Of a stretch of 64,000 nt of DNA, positions 17,451-27,035 are shown piece by piece (positions within the stretch are counted from its first letter, which is position 1; each line of letters starts with the position of its first letter). This DNA is from Pedobacter nutrimenti. GTDB taxonomy: Bacteria; Bacteroidota; Bacteroidia; Sphingobacteriales; Sphingobacteriaceae. The translations under genes and the position numbers were made by a program. The stretch covers positions 216,889 through 280,888 of the forward strand of contig NZ_QKLU01000005.1 in assembly GCF_003208655.1 (NCBI RefSeq), written 5' to 3'. The notes beneath the pieces are model-generated. The model saw nothing but the letters and a program-made list of their open reading frames with translations, had not been told where the DNA came from and searched no databases.

Positions 17451-17537
17451 CGGAGGAAGAGGGATTCGAACCCTCGGTACCGTTGCCAGTACGACAGTTT
17501 AGCAAACTGTTCCTTTCGGCCACTCAGGCATCCCTCC
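17451..17537 (-). tRNA. tRNA-Ser (GCU)
   Basis: The minus strand folds as a class II tRNA of 87 bases: a 7-bp acceptor stem (GGAGGGA with TTCCTCC, one G-U), an anticodon stem ACAGT/ACTGT around the loop TTGCTAA (anticodon GCT), a long variable arm, and a T loop TTCGAAT. The long variable arm and anticodon specify serine for AGC/AGU codons. The 3' CCA is not encoded. Confidence 0.95.
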
Positions 17538-17604
17538 GTTTTACTCAGCTACTCGTGCTGAGGGAGTGCAAATATAGTAATTCATTGATATTTGCAAAAG
17601 AAAA

Positions 17605-19683
17605 TTACACACTTTGTAAATAATCTATTCGCACATGATAGATGCTCATGAGCATCGTCTTGAAAATCAGCTTTATAGTTTCAAGGTCTTTTAAGGTCAA
17701 ATCGCAGTTGTCTAATTGATTTTGTTCCAATTTGTAGTCAATGATGCGTTCAACCAGGTCATTTATGTTCTGGGCGTCCGGATTTTTTAGACTTCTTGAG
17801 GCGGCTTCGACAGAATCTGCGAGCATTAAGACACCTGTTTCTTTAGAAAAAGGAATAGGACCCGGGTACCGGAAAGTATTTTCGTCCACAAATTTTTCCG
17901 GAGAATTTTTCAGGAAGCTCTGGTAAAAATAATCTACCCTGGTGTTTCCATGATGGGTGCGGATAAAATCAATTACACTTTCAGGCAATTGGTGTTTTCG
18001 GGTAATTTCAATTCCTTTATGAACATGTTTAATAATAATCTGTGCGCTTTGTTCATAAGGCAGTTTGTCGTGCGGGCTTACACCTGTATTTTGATTTTCA
18101 ATAAAATACTGGGGGTTTTCAATTTTACCAATATCATGATAAAGGGCGCCGGCACGGACCAGCAGGGAATTTCCTCCAATTTTAAATATGGCCGCTTCGG
18201 CCAGATTGGCCACCTGCAGGGAATGCTGAAAAGTTCCCGGTGCTTTGAAAGCAAGTTCGCGAAGCAGTTTATTATTGGTGTTGGTCAGCTCAATAAGGGC
18301 AACGTCGGAAGTGATTCCAAATACCCGTTCAAAAGCATAGATGAGTGGATAGGCCAGAAGTGACAACAATACACTTACGCTAAATGGTACAAAATTGACC
18401 CATTCAATTTCCCGGAAGGAACCCTCTCTTAGCAGGCCGATGCCAACAAAAGAAATGAAATACGCGCTTAGGATAAACAAGGCAGATAAAAGCAATTGCT
18501 CTCTTTTGATCAGGTTGCGGATGCTGTAAATGGCCACCATACCTGCTGTGATCTGATAAAATACAAATTCAAAACTGTTGGGTACAAAGAAGCCGGCAAT
18601 TAAAATAACCAGTAGATGCAGGTAAAGCGCAAGCCTGGTATCAAACAAAATCCGGATAATGATGGGCACAATACAAAAGGGGATATAGTATAAACTGGGC
18701 AGGTTTAATTTTATGGCCCAGGTTAAAGCCAAAAGCATGGAAGTAATGACCAGCAACAAGAGGGAAAGCTGTCTGTTGTCGGCAAAAATATCCTTTCTGA
18801 ACAGGTACAGGAAAACCATTTGCAGGCTTAATACAAAACCGACCAGTAAAATCTGCCCCAGGTATACCAGTTTGCTGTCGCCGATGGTTTTGGTCTGCGC
18901 TTCATAAGTGGCCTTAAAAGACTGAAGTTTTTGATAGGCATCGTCGTCTATCACGTTGTTTTTTGCAATGATCAGTTCGCCTTTTTGCACCATGCCATGT
19001 GTGGTCGATAAACTGTTCACCGTATTGTTCTGGACAACCGTGGTTAATTTTTCGTCGAAAATAACGTTAGGCTGCAGGTGATCTTCTACCAGGTTCTCTA
19101 CTACTTCCTTAACTTTAAGATTGGTGGCTTTAAAATTGTTCTTAAAGTAATCCAGCGCAGATTGGACGGTATAGATGTCCTGACTGCTGATGGTCCTGGA
19201 AATATTGTTGCTGATCAGAGAAAGGTCATAGTGTTTTTTTCCGTTCAGGTGTTTGGGGTTAAGGGCAATTATGCCTTTGGCATAGAGCGCCCTTAACAGG
19301 TTTGAAGAACTCGTTTTATAAGATTGACGTTCATTTTCAGGAAAGGTATTGGAACTCCATTTTACATCAAATTCATTCCCATATGCTTCTTCTATACCAT
19401 TGATCATCTCGGCATTGTACCTGTAAATGGGCAACACATTATCCAGTGCGTCCTTCTTGTCAATGATTACCTGTGGTGTGGTTTTCAGAATGGCAAAGCT
19501 AAATGGAGAGATCAGGTCTTTATTTAACCAAACCTTGCCTTTTTCAAATTCATACCTGAACCTTGGCTGCTTTGGTAAAAAGAAGGTAATGATCAATACC
19601 GTAAGTCCCATCATAATATATTTAATATTGGAGGAGTACTTACGGTAAAGAACCTTATGGGAATTTTTTTTGATCTTGGCCAA
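17605..19683 (-). CDS. PgpH-type 7TM-HD cyclic-di-AMP phosphodiesterase
   Basis: A 692-residue membrane protein of the 7TMR-HD class. A first hydrophobic segment (residues about 24-40) is followed by FLPKQPRFRYEFEKGKVW and an extracytoplasmic 7TMR-HDED domain to about residue 270. About seven membrane segments follow between 275 and 470, then a C-terminal HD domain (485-640) with H...LYHDIGKIENP...HH.G. In characterised PgpH proteins this domain hydrolyses cyclic di-AMP, which controls turgor and potassium. The start is a TTG at 19683; no ATG occurs in frame before residue 24, the basic N-terminus matches the family, and a -7 element lies 23 bases upstream. Confidence 0.93.
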   Translation of the reverse strand: MAKIKKNSHKVLYRKYSSNIKYIMMGLTVLIITFFLPKQPRFRYEFEKGKVWLNKDLISPFSFAILKTTPQVIIDKKDALDNVLPIYRYNAEMINGIEEAYGNEFDVKWSSNTFPENERQSYKTSSSNLLRALYAKGIIALNPKHLNGKKHYDLSLISNNISRTISSQDIYTVQSALDYFKNNFKATNLKVKEVVENLVEDHLQPNVIFDEKLTTVVQNNTVNSLSTTHGMVQKGELIIAKNNVIDDDAYQKLQSFKATYEAQTKTIGDSKLVYLGQILLVGFVLSLQMVFLYLFRKDIFADNRQLSLLLLVITSMLLALTWAIKLNLPSLYYIPFCIVPIIIRILFDTRLALYLHLLVILIAGFFVPNSFEFVFYQITAGMVAIYSIRNLIKREQLLLSALFILSAYFISFVGIGLLREGSFREIEWVNFVPFSVSVLLSLLAYPLIYAFERVFGITSDVALIELTNTNNKLLRELAFKAPGTFQHSLQVANLAEAAIFKIGGNSLLVRAGALYHDIGKIENPQYFIENQNTGVSPHDKLPYEQSAQIIIKHVHKGIEITRKHQLPESVIDFIRTHHGNTRVDYFYQSFLKNSPEKFVDENTFRYPGPIPFSKETGVLMLADSVEAASRSLKNPDAQNINDLVERIIDYKLEQNQLDNCDLTLKDLETIKLIFKTMLMSIYHVRIDYLQSV

Positions 19684-19705
19684 AATGATGAAGATTGAGT
19701 TTTTT

Positions 19706-19713
19706 CAAAATTA
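19706..19713 (-). promoter_or_regulatory. -7 element TAATTTTG upstream of the PgpH gene
   Basis: Read on the minus strand, 19713-19706 is TAATTTTG (TAnnTTTG). Transcription would begin near 19699, about 15 bases before the TTG start at 19683, which supports that start. The -33 region is not convincing. Confidence 0.45.
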
Positions 19714-19787
19714 ACATAATTTCATCAATATATACGGCTTTTTTAAAGCTCATGACCTTCGCATGAGCTTGTAAGCGTGGTTAGTAC

Positions 19788-22241
19788 TTAATTTTTTACA
19801 CGGTTTTGTTCTGCTTCGGCACCAGAGGCATCGTGCTTGCGATTGTTGGAAATGGCTTTTCCAAAACGGTAACTGAAACTGAGTACTGCATTTCTGAAAT
19901 CGCCTCTGTTCCGCCAGCTGGCTTCTGCATTGGCCAGGTTGTTAATAACTCCGGTATAAATTCGGGTCCGGAAAATGTCGTTGATGCTCAGTTTTAAAGT
20001 GGTACTCGGAGATAGTTTTTTCTGTATACCCGCTCCGAAATCATGAACGGAACCGATCAGAAACTGGACTTCCTTTTGCCTGCTCTGGTATCTGTAGTTC
20101 AGTTCTGCACTCCAGTCTTTGCCAAATTTAAACTGTACATTTCCGTTTGATCTGAAATAATCACCGTTTGTAACCAGAAAGCCTGTGTAAAAATTGGTTT
20201 CAGAATGAATTTGTCCGTACTCGGCATAGACATGAAAAGTAAGCCATTTGGTGATGTCTAGCCCGCCGTCCATGGCAATGCTTTTTTGTGTCCTGGTACC
20301 AATATTACCCGGACGACTGTAATAAATACCATCTACAATTTCTATAGTCTCATTGAAATCGTCTTTTGTTTTACTATATCCTATTGTTGTGGTGAGTTTG
20401 TTTTTGTAAGTATGGCTTAATTCCAGACTTTGGGTAAAGGCGGGTTTAAGAAATGGGTTTCCGACATAATAAGTAAATTTATCCAGTGGATTAAAGAAAG
20501 GGTTCAGGTCCTGATAATAAGGCCTGTCGATCCTTCTGCCATAATTCAGCCCAAACTGATGACGGTCCATGGTATCGAGTTTATAAGAAAGATATACGGT
20601 TGGGAACAAGCTGGTGTAGGTTCTTCTAAAACTGGAATCGGGTTTTAGGACATTTCCAAGCTGATGGCCATCTGAAACAGTATTCTCCAGTCTTAATCCG
20701 GCCTGAACAGAGAATCTTTTCCCTTCTTTTCGCAGGTTAATATAGCCCGCATTGATGTTCTCTTTGTAAATAAAATGATTGCTTTTCTCGTAATCTGGTG
20801 AGGTCAGCCCTTTATAGGTGTAGAGATAGGTCGCGGTATTATTGGTTTTAATGTAACTGGACTTTACACCCGCATCCAGCTTCCATTCCTTGTTTAAAGG
20901 TTGTGAGTAATCTGATTTAAAGGTATAAATGTCAATATTGGAAGGCAAATCGCCATTAAGCCTGTCCTGATCAGTCAATTGGTTGTTTCCGGAGTAGGTA
21001 TCATTATAATAGGTTTGATCGGTTTGATTTCTGTAAACCAAATAATCTGCATCAAAAGTTAATTCTTTACCACTTTTTCCAAATTTATGTCTGTAATTTA
21101 AATTTACAGCACCATTTTTATAATGGATATCGTCGAGGTTTTTTGCCTTGATAATAGAGTAGGGTTGATGATCAAGATTTAGTAAATTACTGGTATTGTC
21201 GTTGATTTGGGAAGAGATGCGGTTCATTCCGGTCAGGACAATGCCCCAGGTGGTATTGTCTGACTGATAATAGTCCAAACCTGTTTTAATGTTGTAAGTA
21301 TTCCCATGTCTTTTAAAGTAAGAATTCTGATTAAAATAGGATTTTGGGCTGCCATCACTGTTTTTGTAAGTTCTGTTCAGGTCCAGATCGGTAAAACTGT
21401 TGTTGAGGTTATAACTGAGATTCCCAAAAATATTCACCTTATCCTTGTAGTAATTAAAGTTAAAGCTGTTGTTGGACCTGGTTTTTTCCCCTTGGGTCAA
21501 GCCCAGATTTAAACCACCATTAAAGCCCGAAAGTTTGCTTTTTTTTGTTTTGATGTTAATAACCCCTGCATTACCAGCAGCATCGTACCTTGCCGGAGGG
21601 TTGGTCATGATTTCAATTTGGTTAAGGGCAGAAGAAGGTAGGGAGCGGAGGTAATTTTCCAGATCTGCCCCGGAAAGATAAGTAGGTTTGTCATCAATGA
21701 AAATATTGACCCCTTGCTTGCCTTTGAGGCTGATGTTGCCATTCTGATCAATACTGATCCCCGGAGCGTTGCCCAGTACATCAAGGGCTGTTGTGCCTGC
21801 ATTGGAAATCAGGGCATCTACATTGACCACTGTCCGGTCTATTTTCCGTTCCACAAAGGCTTTCTGGAAATTAATATTGACTTCTTTGAGGGCTTTGGAG
21901 CTGCTCATTAGTTTTAGGTCACCCAGATTCAGATTGCCTGTGGTCGTATTTAAATTAAGGGCAGTGCTCCGGTAAGTGGAATAGCCCATAGAGGAGACCC
22001 GGATCTGGTAAGTGCCTGGTTTCAATTGGTTAAAAATAAATTTCCCGTCATTTTCTGTAAACATGGTTTTTACCAGAAGGGAATCTTTTAGGGTAAATAA
22101 AGCGACCGTAGCCAGATCAAAAGCCTTTCCCTGGTCGTCCTTAATTTGTCCGGAGATAGAGAGGTTGTTCTGTTGGGCCAGGCTGGAAAATTGGGCAATA
22201 CAAAGCCCTATGACAACTAAGGTCATTAATTTTTTGATCAT
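19788..22241 (-). CDS. Outer-membrane beta-barrel receptor family protein
   Basis: This 817-residue protein has a signal peptide ending SSLAQQ. A CarboxypepD_reg-like domain follows (residues about 25-115, with LSISGQIKDDQGKAFDLATV). Next comes a plug-like domain with NAPGISIDQNGNISLKGKQG and NPPARYDAAGNAGVINIKT (to about 235), then a long beta-barrel ending in FSYRFGKA. This is the OMP_b-brl_3 branch of TonB-dependent-receptor-like proteins, which lacks a SusD partner. The substrate is unknown. A 33-residue tail follows the last barrel strand. The M56 peptidase gene ends 43 bases upstream, so this receptor may be in the blaI-M56 operon and under BlaI control. Confidence 0.9.
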   Translation of the reverse strand: MIKKLMTLVVIGLCIAQFSSLAQQNNLSISGQIKDDQGKAFDLATVALFTLKDSLLVKTMFTENDGKFIFNQLKPGTYQIRVSSMGYSTYRSTALNLNTTTGNLNLGDLKLMSSSKALKEVNINFQKAFVERKIDRTVVNVDALISNAGTTALDVLGNAPGISIDQNGNISLKGKQGVNIFIDDKPTYLSGADLENYLRSLPSSALNQIEIMTNPPARYDAAGNAGVINIKTKKSKLSGFNGGLNLGLTQGEKTRSNNSFNFNYYKDKVNIFGNLSYNLNNSFTDLDLNRTYKNSDGSPKSYFNQNSYFKRHGNTYNIKTGLDYYQSDNTTWGIVLTGMNRISSQINDNTSNLLNLDHQPYSIIKAKNLDDIHYKNGAVNLNYRHKFGKSGKELTFDADYLVYRNQTDQTYYNDTYSGNNQLTDQDRLNGDLPSNIDIYTFKSDYSQPLNKEWKLDAGVKSSYIKTNNTATYLYTYKGLTSPDYEKSNHFIYKENINAGYINLRKEGKRFSVQAGLRLENTVSDGHQLGNVLKPDSSFRRTYTSLFPTVYLSYKLDTMDRHQFGLNYGRRIDRPYYQDLNPFFNPLDKFTYYVGNPFLKPAFTQSLELSHTYKNKLTTTIGYSKTKDDFNETIEIVDGIYYSRPGNIGTRTQKSIAMDGGLDITKWLTFHVYAEYGQIHSETNFYTGFLVTNGDYFRSNGNVQFKFGKDWSAELNYRYQSRQKEVQFLIGSVHDFGAGIQKKLSPSTTLKLSINDIFRTRIYTGVINNLANAEASWRNRGDFRNAVLSFSYRFGKAISNNRKHDASGAEAEQNRVKN

Positions 22242-22284
22242 CGGTCTGGAAGTTTAGCGGTTAAGTATCGTTCTGGGTTATGGA

Positions 22285-24258
22285 TTAATCTGTGGTGGTG
22301 GTACTTTCAATTTTTCTGTTGACGTTGTCCCTGAGAAATTTCTGAACATATCTTTTATGGATTTGCGCTGGCTGGGTGACGCCGTTGACGATCAGTTCTT
22401 CTTTGTCAAACTTAAAGGACAGGTTTCTGGTTTGGCTGATTACCCCGTCTGTTAATAAAGTCCTGGCAATGGCATCGGCCATAGAGGGTTCTTTTTCCGG
22501 AGTTTTTGTTTTGGCTAAAGCAGAAGTACTTGTATTTGATGTGCTAAGGGAGGAACTTTTTCGCGTTTTGGAAGTGTTATTGTCTCCGGCCCTGTAACCC
22601 GCAGGACGTGTAGGGGGACTAGGAGGTGTTGAAAATGTTGGCGGAGTCGGTGGTGTTGGTGGGGTTAATGGGCTCGGTGGTGTTGGCGGCGTCGGTTCAG
22701 TTGGTGGGACCGAAATTTCTTTCCTGTTGTATTTCTCCTGTTGTTTTGTATAAACAGCCATTTCCCTGGCATATTGATTGGCTTTTTCTGCATATTTATT
22801 TGCATTTGCAGCCGTCTTGTGACTGTATTCAGCGATCAGTTGGTTGTAATGTTCAATGTCTTTGGCGTAACGCTGATAATCTTTATTGTAATTGGCATTG
22901 GAGTTATGTTGTGCCCTCAAGGCTTCTGCTTCCGCTCTTTTTTGCTCGGCTGCCATCCTCAAATCTTCCTGTGCCATCCTGATCTGCTCCTGTTTGAGCC
23001 TGATTTGTTCCTGATGCAGCCTGATCTGTTCCTGTTTATGCTGTACTGTAGTTTCGTTTTGGTATTCTTTGTGCGTGGCTGTTGTTGTTTTATGGGCACC
23101 GGGTGTAATTGTTTTTGAGGTTTTGGTGCTGTTGATTTTTCTGGTACTGTCCTGCAAGATTACAACAGACTCCAGGGCTTTTTCCTTTTTAACCAATTTG
23201 ACAGGAGCAGTTTTGCTGTCCTTTGTAAATGCTGCAGTGAGCAGAACCGAGGAAATCAATACGATGGTCAGTACTGTTTTTTCGACTTTGTTCAATGAAG
23301 CACTTTTGTTAAAGACCATACGACTCACGCGCCCTAATAGCTGGCCTCTTTTTCCGCTGAAGGCCATTGCATATTCAGGGTTTAAACTTTGAAACTCCTG
23401 ACAGGAAATTAAGGCTTTAATATAGGTTTGTTTATTATCTGTGCAGGTTAAAGCCAAATCATCGCAGCAATTTTCTCTTTCTTCGCGGATTAACCTGGAA
23501 ATCCAAAGGATAGCCGGATTAAAGAAAAAGACGATTTCAATAAGACTCTGTAAAATGTTAACCAGATAGTCCCTGCGTTTAATATGTGCCAGTTCATGAC
23601 TTAAAATAGCTTCCACTTCAGCTAAAGAAAGACCATTGAGCATACCAAGGGGCATCAGGATCACCGGCTTTAAATGTCCGGCGGTCATCGGGACTTTGGC
23701 AAGCCCCGATTGCAGCAGGCGAATGCTTTTTTGCAGGCCCAGTTTTTCAGACAGCTCTGTTATTTTATCTTCCCAATAACGGCCCGGGTCAAATACATTG
23801 TTCTTTTTAAGGTAATGTACACTGTGCAGTCCGGCAACCAGCTGGATACATTTTGCGCAGATGATCAGAAACCAGATCATGACAATTTGATAGGAATAAA
23901 GACTCCATAAGTTCAGCACCTCTTTGGCCCGCTCGGCCAGACCTGATTCTGAAGATGGAATAACCGGAGGTTGGGCCAAAACCTGTGCAGGCGTGTTCAT
24001 GGTGATTTGCGGCAATACGGTTTGTTGTTTTGGTGCATCGATAGAACGGATGAATACCAGCCCCATGACCAGGACAAAAAGGCATAGTGTGGCCGTGAGC
24101 AGGTTATAGCGCAGACGGGCACTGCTTTTTTTAGTGAATAAAATGATTGCACTGGTCACAAGGGCCAGAAGAATCCCTATCCAAAGCGAATGGAACAAGG
24201 TAAGTCCCAGCGCGTTTACCCAGTTAGAGGGGAACAGGTTTATAAATTGAAATTCCAT
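22285..24258 (-). CDS. M56 family (BlaR1-like) membrane metallopeptidase
   Basis: A 657-residue protein. Four membrane segments lie in the N-terminal 330 residues, and the zinc protease motif HELAH is at residues 221-225 on a cytoplasmic loop between membrane segments 3 and 4, as in BlaR1/MecR1. After the last membrane segment the extracytoplasmic part is unusual: about four tandem heptads of the type QEQIRLx (coiled coil), then a helical stretch, a proline-threonine-rich region of PPTPP repeats and a small C-terminal domain. No penicillin-binding domain is present, so the signal is not obviously beta-lactam. It lies 30 bases after blaI. It probably cleaves or inactivates BlaI on sensing an envelope signal. 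Confidence 0.9.
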   Translation of the reverse strand: MEFQFINLFPSNWVNALGLTLFHSLWIGILLALVTSAIILFTKKSSARLRYNLLTATLCLFVLVMGLVFIRSIDAPKQQTVLPQITMNTPAQVLAQPPVIPSSESGLAERAKEVLNLWSLYSYQIVMIWFLIICAKCIQLVAGLHSVHYLKKNNVFDPGRYWEDKITELSEKLGLQKSIRLLQSGLAKVPMTAGHLKPVILMPLGMLNGLSLAEVEAILSHELAHIKRRDYLVNILQSLIEIVFFFNPAILWISRLIREERENCCDDLALTCTDNKQTYIKALISCQEFQSLNPEYAMAFSGKRGQLLGRVSRMVFNKSASLNKVEKTVLTIVLISSVLLTAAFTKDSKTAPVKLVKKEKALESVVILQDSTRKINSTKTSKTITPGAHKTTTATHKEYQNETTVQHKQEQIRLHQEQIRLKQEQIRMAQEDLRMAAEQKRAEAEALRAQHNSNANYNKDYQRYAKDIEHYNQLIAEYSHKTAANANKYAEKANQYAREMAVYTKQQEKYNRKEISVPPTEPTPPTPPSPLTPPTPPTPPTFSTPPSPPTRPAGYRAGDNNTSKTRKSSSLSTSNTSTSALAKTKTPEKEPSMADAIARTLLTDGVISQTRNLSFKFDKEELIVNGVTQPAQIHKRYVQKFLRDNVNRKIESTTTTD

Positions 24259-24287
24259 AATTGTGGTTCTTAAATTATTCTGAATTC

Positions 24288-24686
24288 TTATTTTTTATCT
24301 AAATGATCCAGCAGGCTTTTAATGGCCTGAAGATCTTCTTTTGAAGTTTTTTTATTGCCCATCAGCTGCATCATCAGTTGTCCGGCGGAGCCATTATACA
24401 TCGTATCAATAAACTTTTCAAGCAGGAAATCCTTTGTCTTCTCTTCTTTTTCGGCCACATGATAGATGTGTTTCATTTGGCTTTCATCTCTTTTTAAAAT
24501 GCCTTTTTCGGCCATGATCTGCATGAGCTTAAGGGTAGAAGTATAATTGACTTCCCGTTGTTCATTGAGCTTGTCATTTACAAATCTTACCGTCGAAGCA
24601 CCAAAAGACCAAAGCACCTGGAGGATTTCCAGTTCGGCTTTGGTCGGTTCGAAATTCTTTGTTTCTTCCATTTTTCCAGCTTTCAT
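24288..24686 (-). CDS. BlaI/MecI/CopY family repressor
   Basis: This 132-residue winged-helix protein has the family layout: FEPTKAELEILQVLWSFGAST at the N-terminus, VNYTSTLKLMQIMAEKGILKRDE for the recognition helix and wing, and a C-terminal dimerisation helix pair (FLLEKFIDTMYNGSAGQLMMQL). It should repress its own operon until cleaved or released through the adjacent M56 protein. I chose the ATG at 24686; an ATG five codons later (24671) is also possible. Longer frames reaching back into bioA begin with TTG and are not credible. A 12-bp palindrome 20 bases upstream is a likely operator. Confidence 0.92.
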   Translation of the reverse strand: MKAGKMEETKNFEPTKAELEILQVLWSFGASTVRFVNDKLNEQREVNYTSTLKLMQIMAEKGILKRDESQMKHIYHVAEKEEKTKDFLLEKFIDTMYNGSAGQLMMQLMGNKKTSKEDLQAIKSLLDHLDKK

Positions 24687-24705
24687 GTTATAAAGGTAGG
24701 AAAGT

Positions 24706-24717
24706 TTTCGTACGAAA
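24706..24717. promoter_or_regulatory. Palindromic operator candidate for BlaI
   Basis: TTTCGTACGAAA is a perfect 12-base palindrome lying 20 bases upstream of blaI and 29 bases beyond the bioA stop. Position, size and dyad symmetry fit a BlaI-type dimer site that would control blaI, the M56 gene and perhaps the receptor gene. Confidence 0.55.
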
Positions 24718-24745
24718 CAATACTTAGGTAAAATATTTTTTAAAA

Positions 24746-26011
24746 TTACAGAATATTTAACGCTTTTTCTATAGTAAAGTAGATGTAATTCAAGTCTTTG
24801 TCTGTAATGCAATAGGGAGGGAGCAGGTAAATGATATTTCCAAGGGGTCTTAGTAAAATACCATTCTCAAGAAAATAGGTATACAAGCGGTCCCGGAGAT
24901 CGTGGAAATAGGATGAATCTGTACCCGTTTCCCATTCCAGTGCAAGGATTGTCCCCAATTGACGGATCTGCTTTACTTTAGGGTGATTTTGGATGTGCTT
25001 TCTAAATTGCCTGTGCTGCTTGCAAATCCGGGAAATATTCTCTTGTGTTTCTTTTTGGAGCAGCAAGTCCAGACTGGCCAGTGCTGCCCTGCAGGCCAGG
25101 GGATTGGCGGTAAAAGAATGACCATGAAATAATGCTCGGGTTTTGTCAGCAGATAAAAAGGCTTCGTAAATTTCAGCACTGCAGGTGGTGATTCCCATAG
25201 GCATCGTACCGCCGGTTAATCCTTTGGAAAAGCACATCAGGTCGGGTGCCTGCCGGAGGTAATCGCAAGCAAAATGGCGTCCTGTTCTGCCAAAACCGGT
25301 AAAAACCTCATCCTGTATCAACAATATCCCTTCTTGATGGCAATGTACAAGCAATTCATCCAGTGCTGCGGGTTCGTGCATGAGCATGCCGGCCGAACCC
25401 TGAACTAAAGGTTCATAAATAAAACAGGCGGTATCTGTGGCATGGGTAGAAATAAATGTTTTTAAGGCAGCCAAATTGTCCTGATTTGGTGTGTCGATAA
25501 ACATAACGTCAAATAGCAGGTCTTCAAAGGCTTTTGTCCAGGCACTTCTTCCGCTAACAGACATGGCACCAAAGGTGTCTCCATGGTAGCCATTTTTAAA
25601 AGCTATAATTTTTTGCCTGACCTGGCCTTGATTTGACCAGAACTGCAGACACATTTTTAAGGCTACTTCTACAGCTGTGGAACCATTGTCGGTATAAAAA
25701 ACTTTCGTTTGTTTTTCGGGAAGTAGTGCCAGCAAGGCCTCTGCGAGTTCAATTGCAGGTTTGTGCGTAAAACCAGCAAAGATGACCTGTTCGAGTTCAA
25801 GCAGCTGCTCGCTTACTTTCCCGGCAATATAGGGGTGGGCATGTCCATGAAGGGTAACCCACCAGGAGGATACAGCATCAATGTAACGCTTTCCTTCATC
25901 GCTGTACAGGTAAGCGCCCTGCCCCCTGAGAATTGGAATGGCAGGCGGGGCGCTTAACATTTGTGTATAGGGATGCCAGATGCTTTTCTGGTCCCGCTGG
26001 GATAAGGTCAT
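24746..26011 (-). CDS. bioA: Adenosylmethionine-8-amino-7-oxononanoate aminotransferase
   Basis: This 421-residue PLP enzyme transfers an amino group from S-adenosylmethionine to 8-amino-7-oxononanoate, giving 7,8-diaminononanoate, the third step of the ring-assembly part of biotin synthesis. Diagnostic segments are SIWHPYTQM at the N-terminus, [59 protein letters not shown] and [14 protein letters not shown], which contains the PLP-binding lysine near residue 270. The start overlaps the bioB stop by four bases. It is the last gene of the biotin operon; blaI follows with its own control region. Confidence 0.97.
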   Translation of the reverse strand: MTLSQRDQKSIWHPYTQMLSAPPAIPILRGQGAYLYSDEGKRYIDAVSSWWVTLHGHAHPYIAGKVSEQLLELEQVIFAGFTHKPAIELAEALLALLPEKQTKVFYTDNGSTAVEVALKMCLQFWSNQGQVRQKIIAFKNGYHGDTFGAMSVSGRSAWTKAFEDLLFDVMFIDTPNQDNLAALKTFISTHATDTACFIYEPLVQGSAGMLMHEPAALDELLVHCHQEGILLIQDEVFTGFGRTGRHFACDYLRQAPDLMCFSKGLTGGTMPMGITTCSAEIYEAFLSADKTRALFHGHSFTANPLACRAALASLDLLLQKETQENISRICKQHRQFRKHIQNHPKVKQIRQLGTILALEWETGTDSSYFHDLRDRLYTYFLENGILLRPLGNIIYLLPPYCITDKDLNYIYFTIEKALNIL

Positions 26012-26997
26012 AGGGCAGCTGGTGTTTTTTCCCTGTTCATTGGCCTCAGTCCAAGGGTTTCGAACATTTTTTTATCTTGTTGTAATCCGGGGTTTGGTGT
26101 AACCAGCAGGGTTTCACTTTCACTGGTGAAAATAGAATTTGCACCGGCCATAAAACACCAGGCTTGTTCTTCTTCTGTCATCTCAGCACGGCCCGCACTT
26201 AAACGGACAATGGATGCAGGCATTAATATTCTTGCCGTGGCAATCATTCTGACCATTTCCCAGGTGTCTGTTTTAGGAAGGTCACCCAGAGGGGTGCCTT
26301 TCACCCTGGCCAGTGCATTTACAGGGACTGACTCGGGATGTTTTGGCATGGTCGATAAGGTAAACAGCATGCCGATCCGGTCCTGGTGGCTTTCACCCAG
26401 ACCAATAATTCCACCGGAACAAACCGTAATTCCTGCTTTACGCACATGATTTATCGTATTCAAACGGTCACCGTAGGTTCTGGTCGTGATGATTTCATCA
26501 TAATAGTTTTCAGAGGAATCCAGGTTATGGTTGTAAGCATATAAACCTGCCTCCTGTAAACGTTTTGCCTGGTTTTCTGTAAGCATGCCCAGCGTACAGC
26601 AAACCTCCAGGCCCAGCTCATTCACACCTTGTACCATTTCAATGATCCGGTCAAAATCTTTATTGTCCCTGACCTCGCGCCAGGCAGCAGCCATACAAAA
26701 ACGGGAAGAGCCTGCTGCTTTAGCCCGGCTGGCAATAGATACCACTTCATCCCTGGACATTAAGGCTTTGACTTTAATGTCTGTATGGTAACGGGCAGCC
26801 TGACCACAATAAGAGCAGTCCTCGGGGCAGCCACCGGTTTTTACGGATAAAAGAGTGCAAACCTGTACTTCTGAGGCTTTATGCCAGGTTCTGTGGATCG
26901 TAGCGGCCTGGTAAACCAGGTCCATTAAAGGCTGATTATAGATTTCTTTGATTTCGTCCAGGCTCCAGTCGGTCCTGATGTTTTTTTCTGTTGTCAT
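26008..26997 (-). CDS. bioB: Biotin synthase
   Basis: This 329-residue radical SAM enzyme inserts sulfur into dethiobiotin to form biotin. The SAM-binding cluster motif is C57xxxC61xxC64 ([12 protein letters not shown]). Other family stretches are [42 protein letters not shown] and the late LSAGRAEM, whose arginine holds the second iron-sulfur cluster. Length is typical. It lies 38 bases after bioD and overlaps bioA by four bases, so the enzymes of the last steps are made from one transcript. Confidence 0.98.
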   Translation of the reverse strand: MTTEKNIRTDWSLDEIKEIYNQPLMDLVYQAATIHRTWHKASEVQVCTLLSVKTGGCPEDCSYCGQAARYHTDIKVKALMSRDEVVSIASRAKAAGSSRFCMAAAWREVRDNKDFDRIIEMVQGVNELGLEVCCTLGMLTENQAKRLQEAGLYAYNHNLDSSENYYDEIITTRTYGDRLNTINHVRKAGITVCSGGIIGLGESHQDRIGMLFTLSTMPKHPESVPVNALARVKGTPLGDLPKTDTWEMVRMIATARILMPASIVRLSAGRAEMTEEEQAWCFMAGANSIFTSESETLLVTPNPGLQQDKKMFETLGLRPMNREKTPAAL

Positions 26998-27035
26998 TGC
27001 TTTTAAATTTTTATTTAGTCTGAGCAGGTGTCCCG

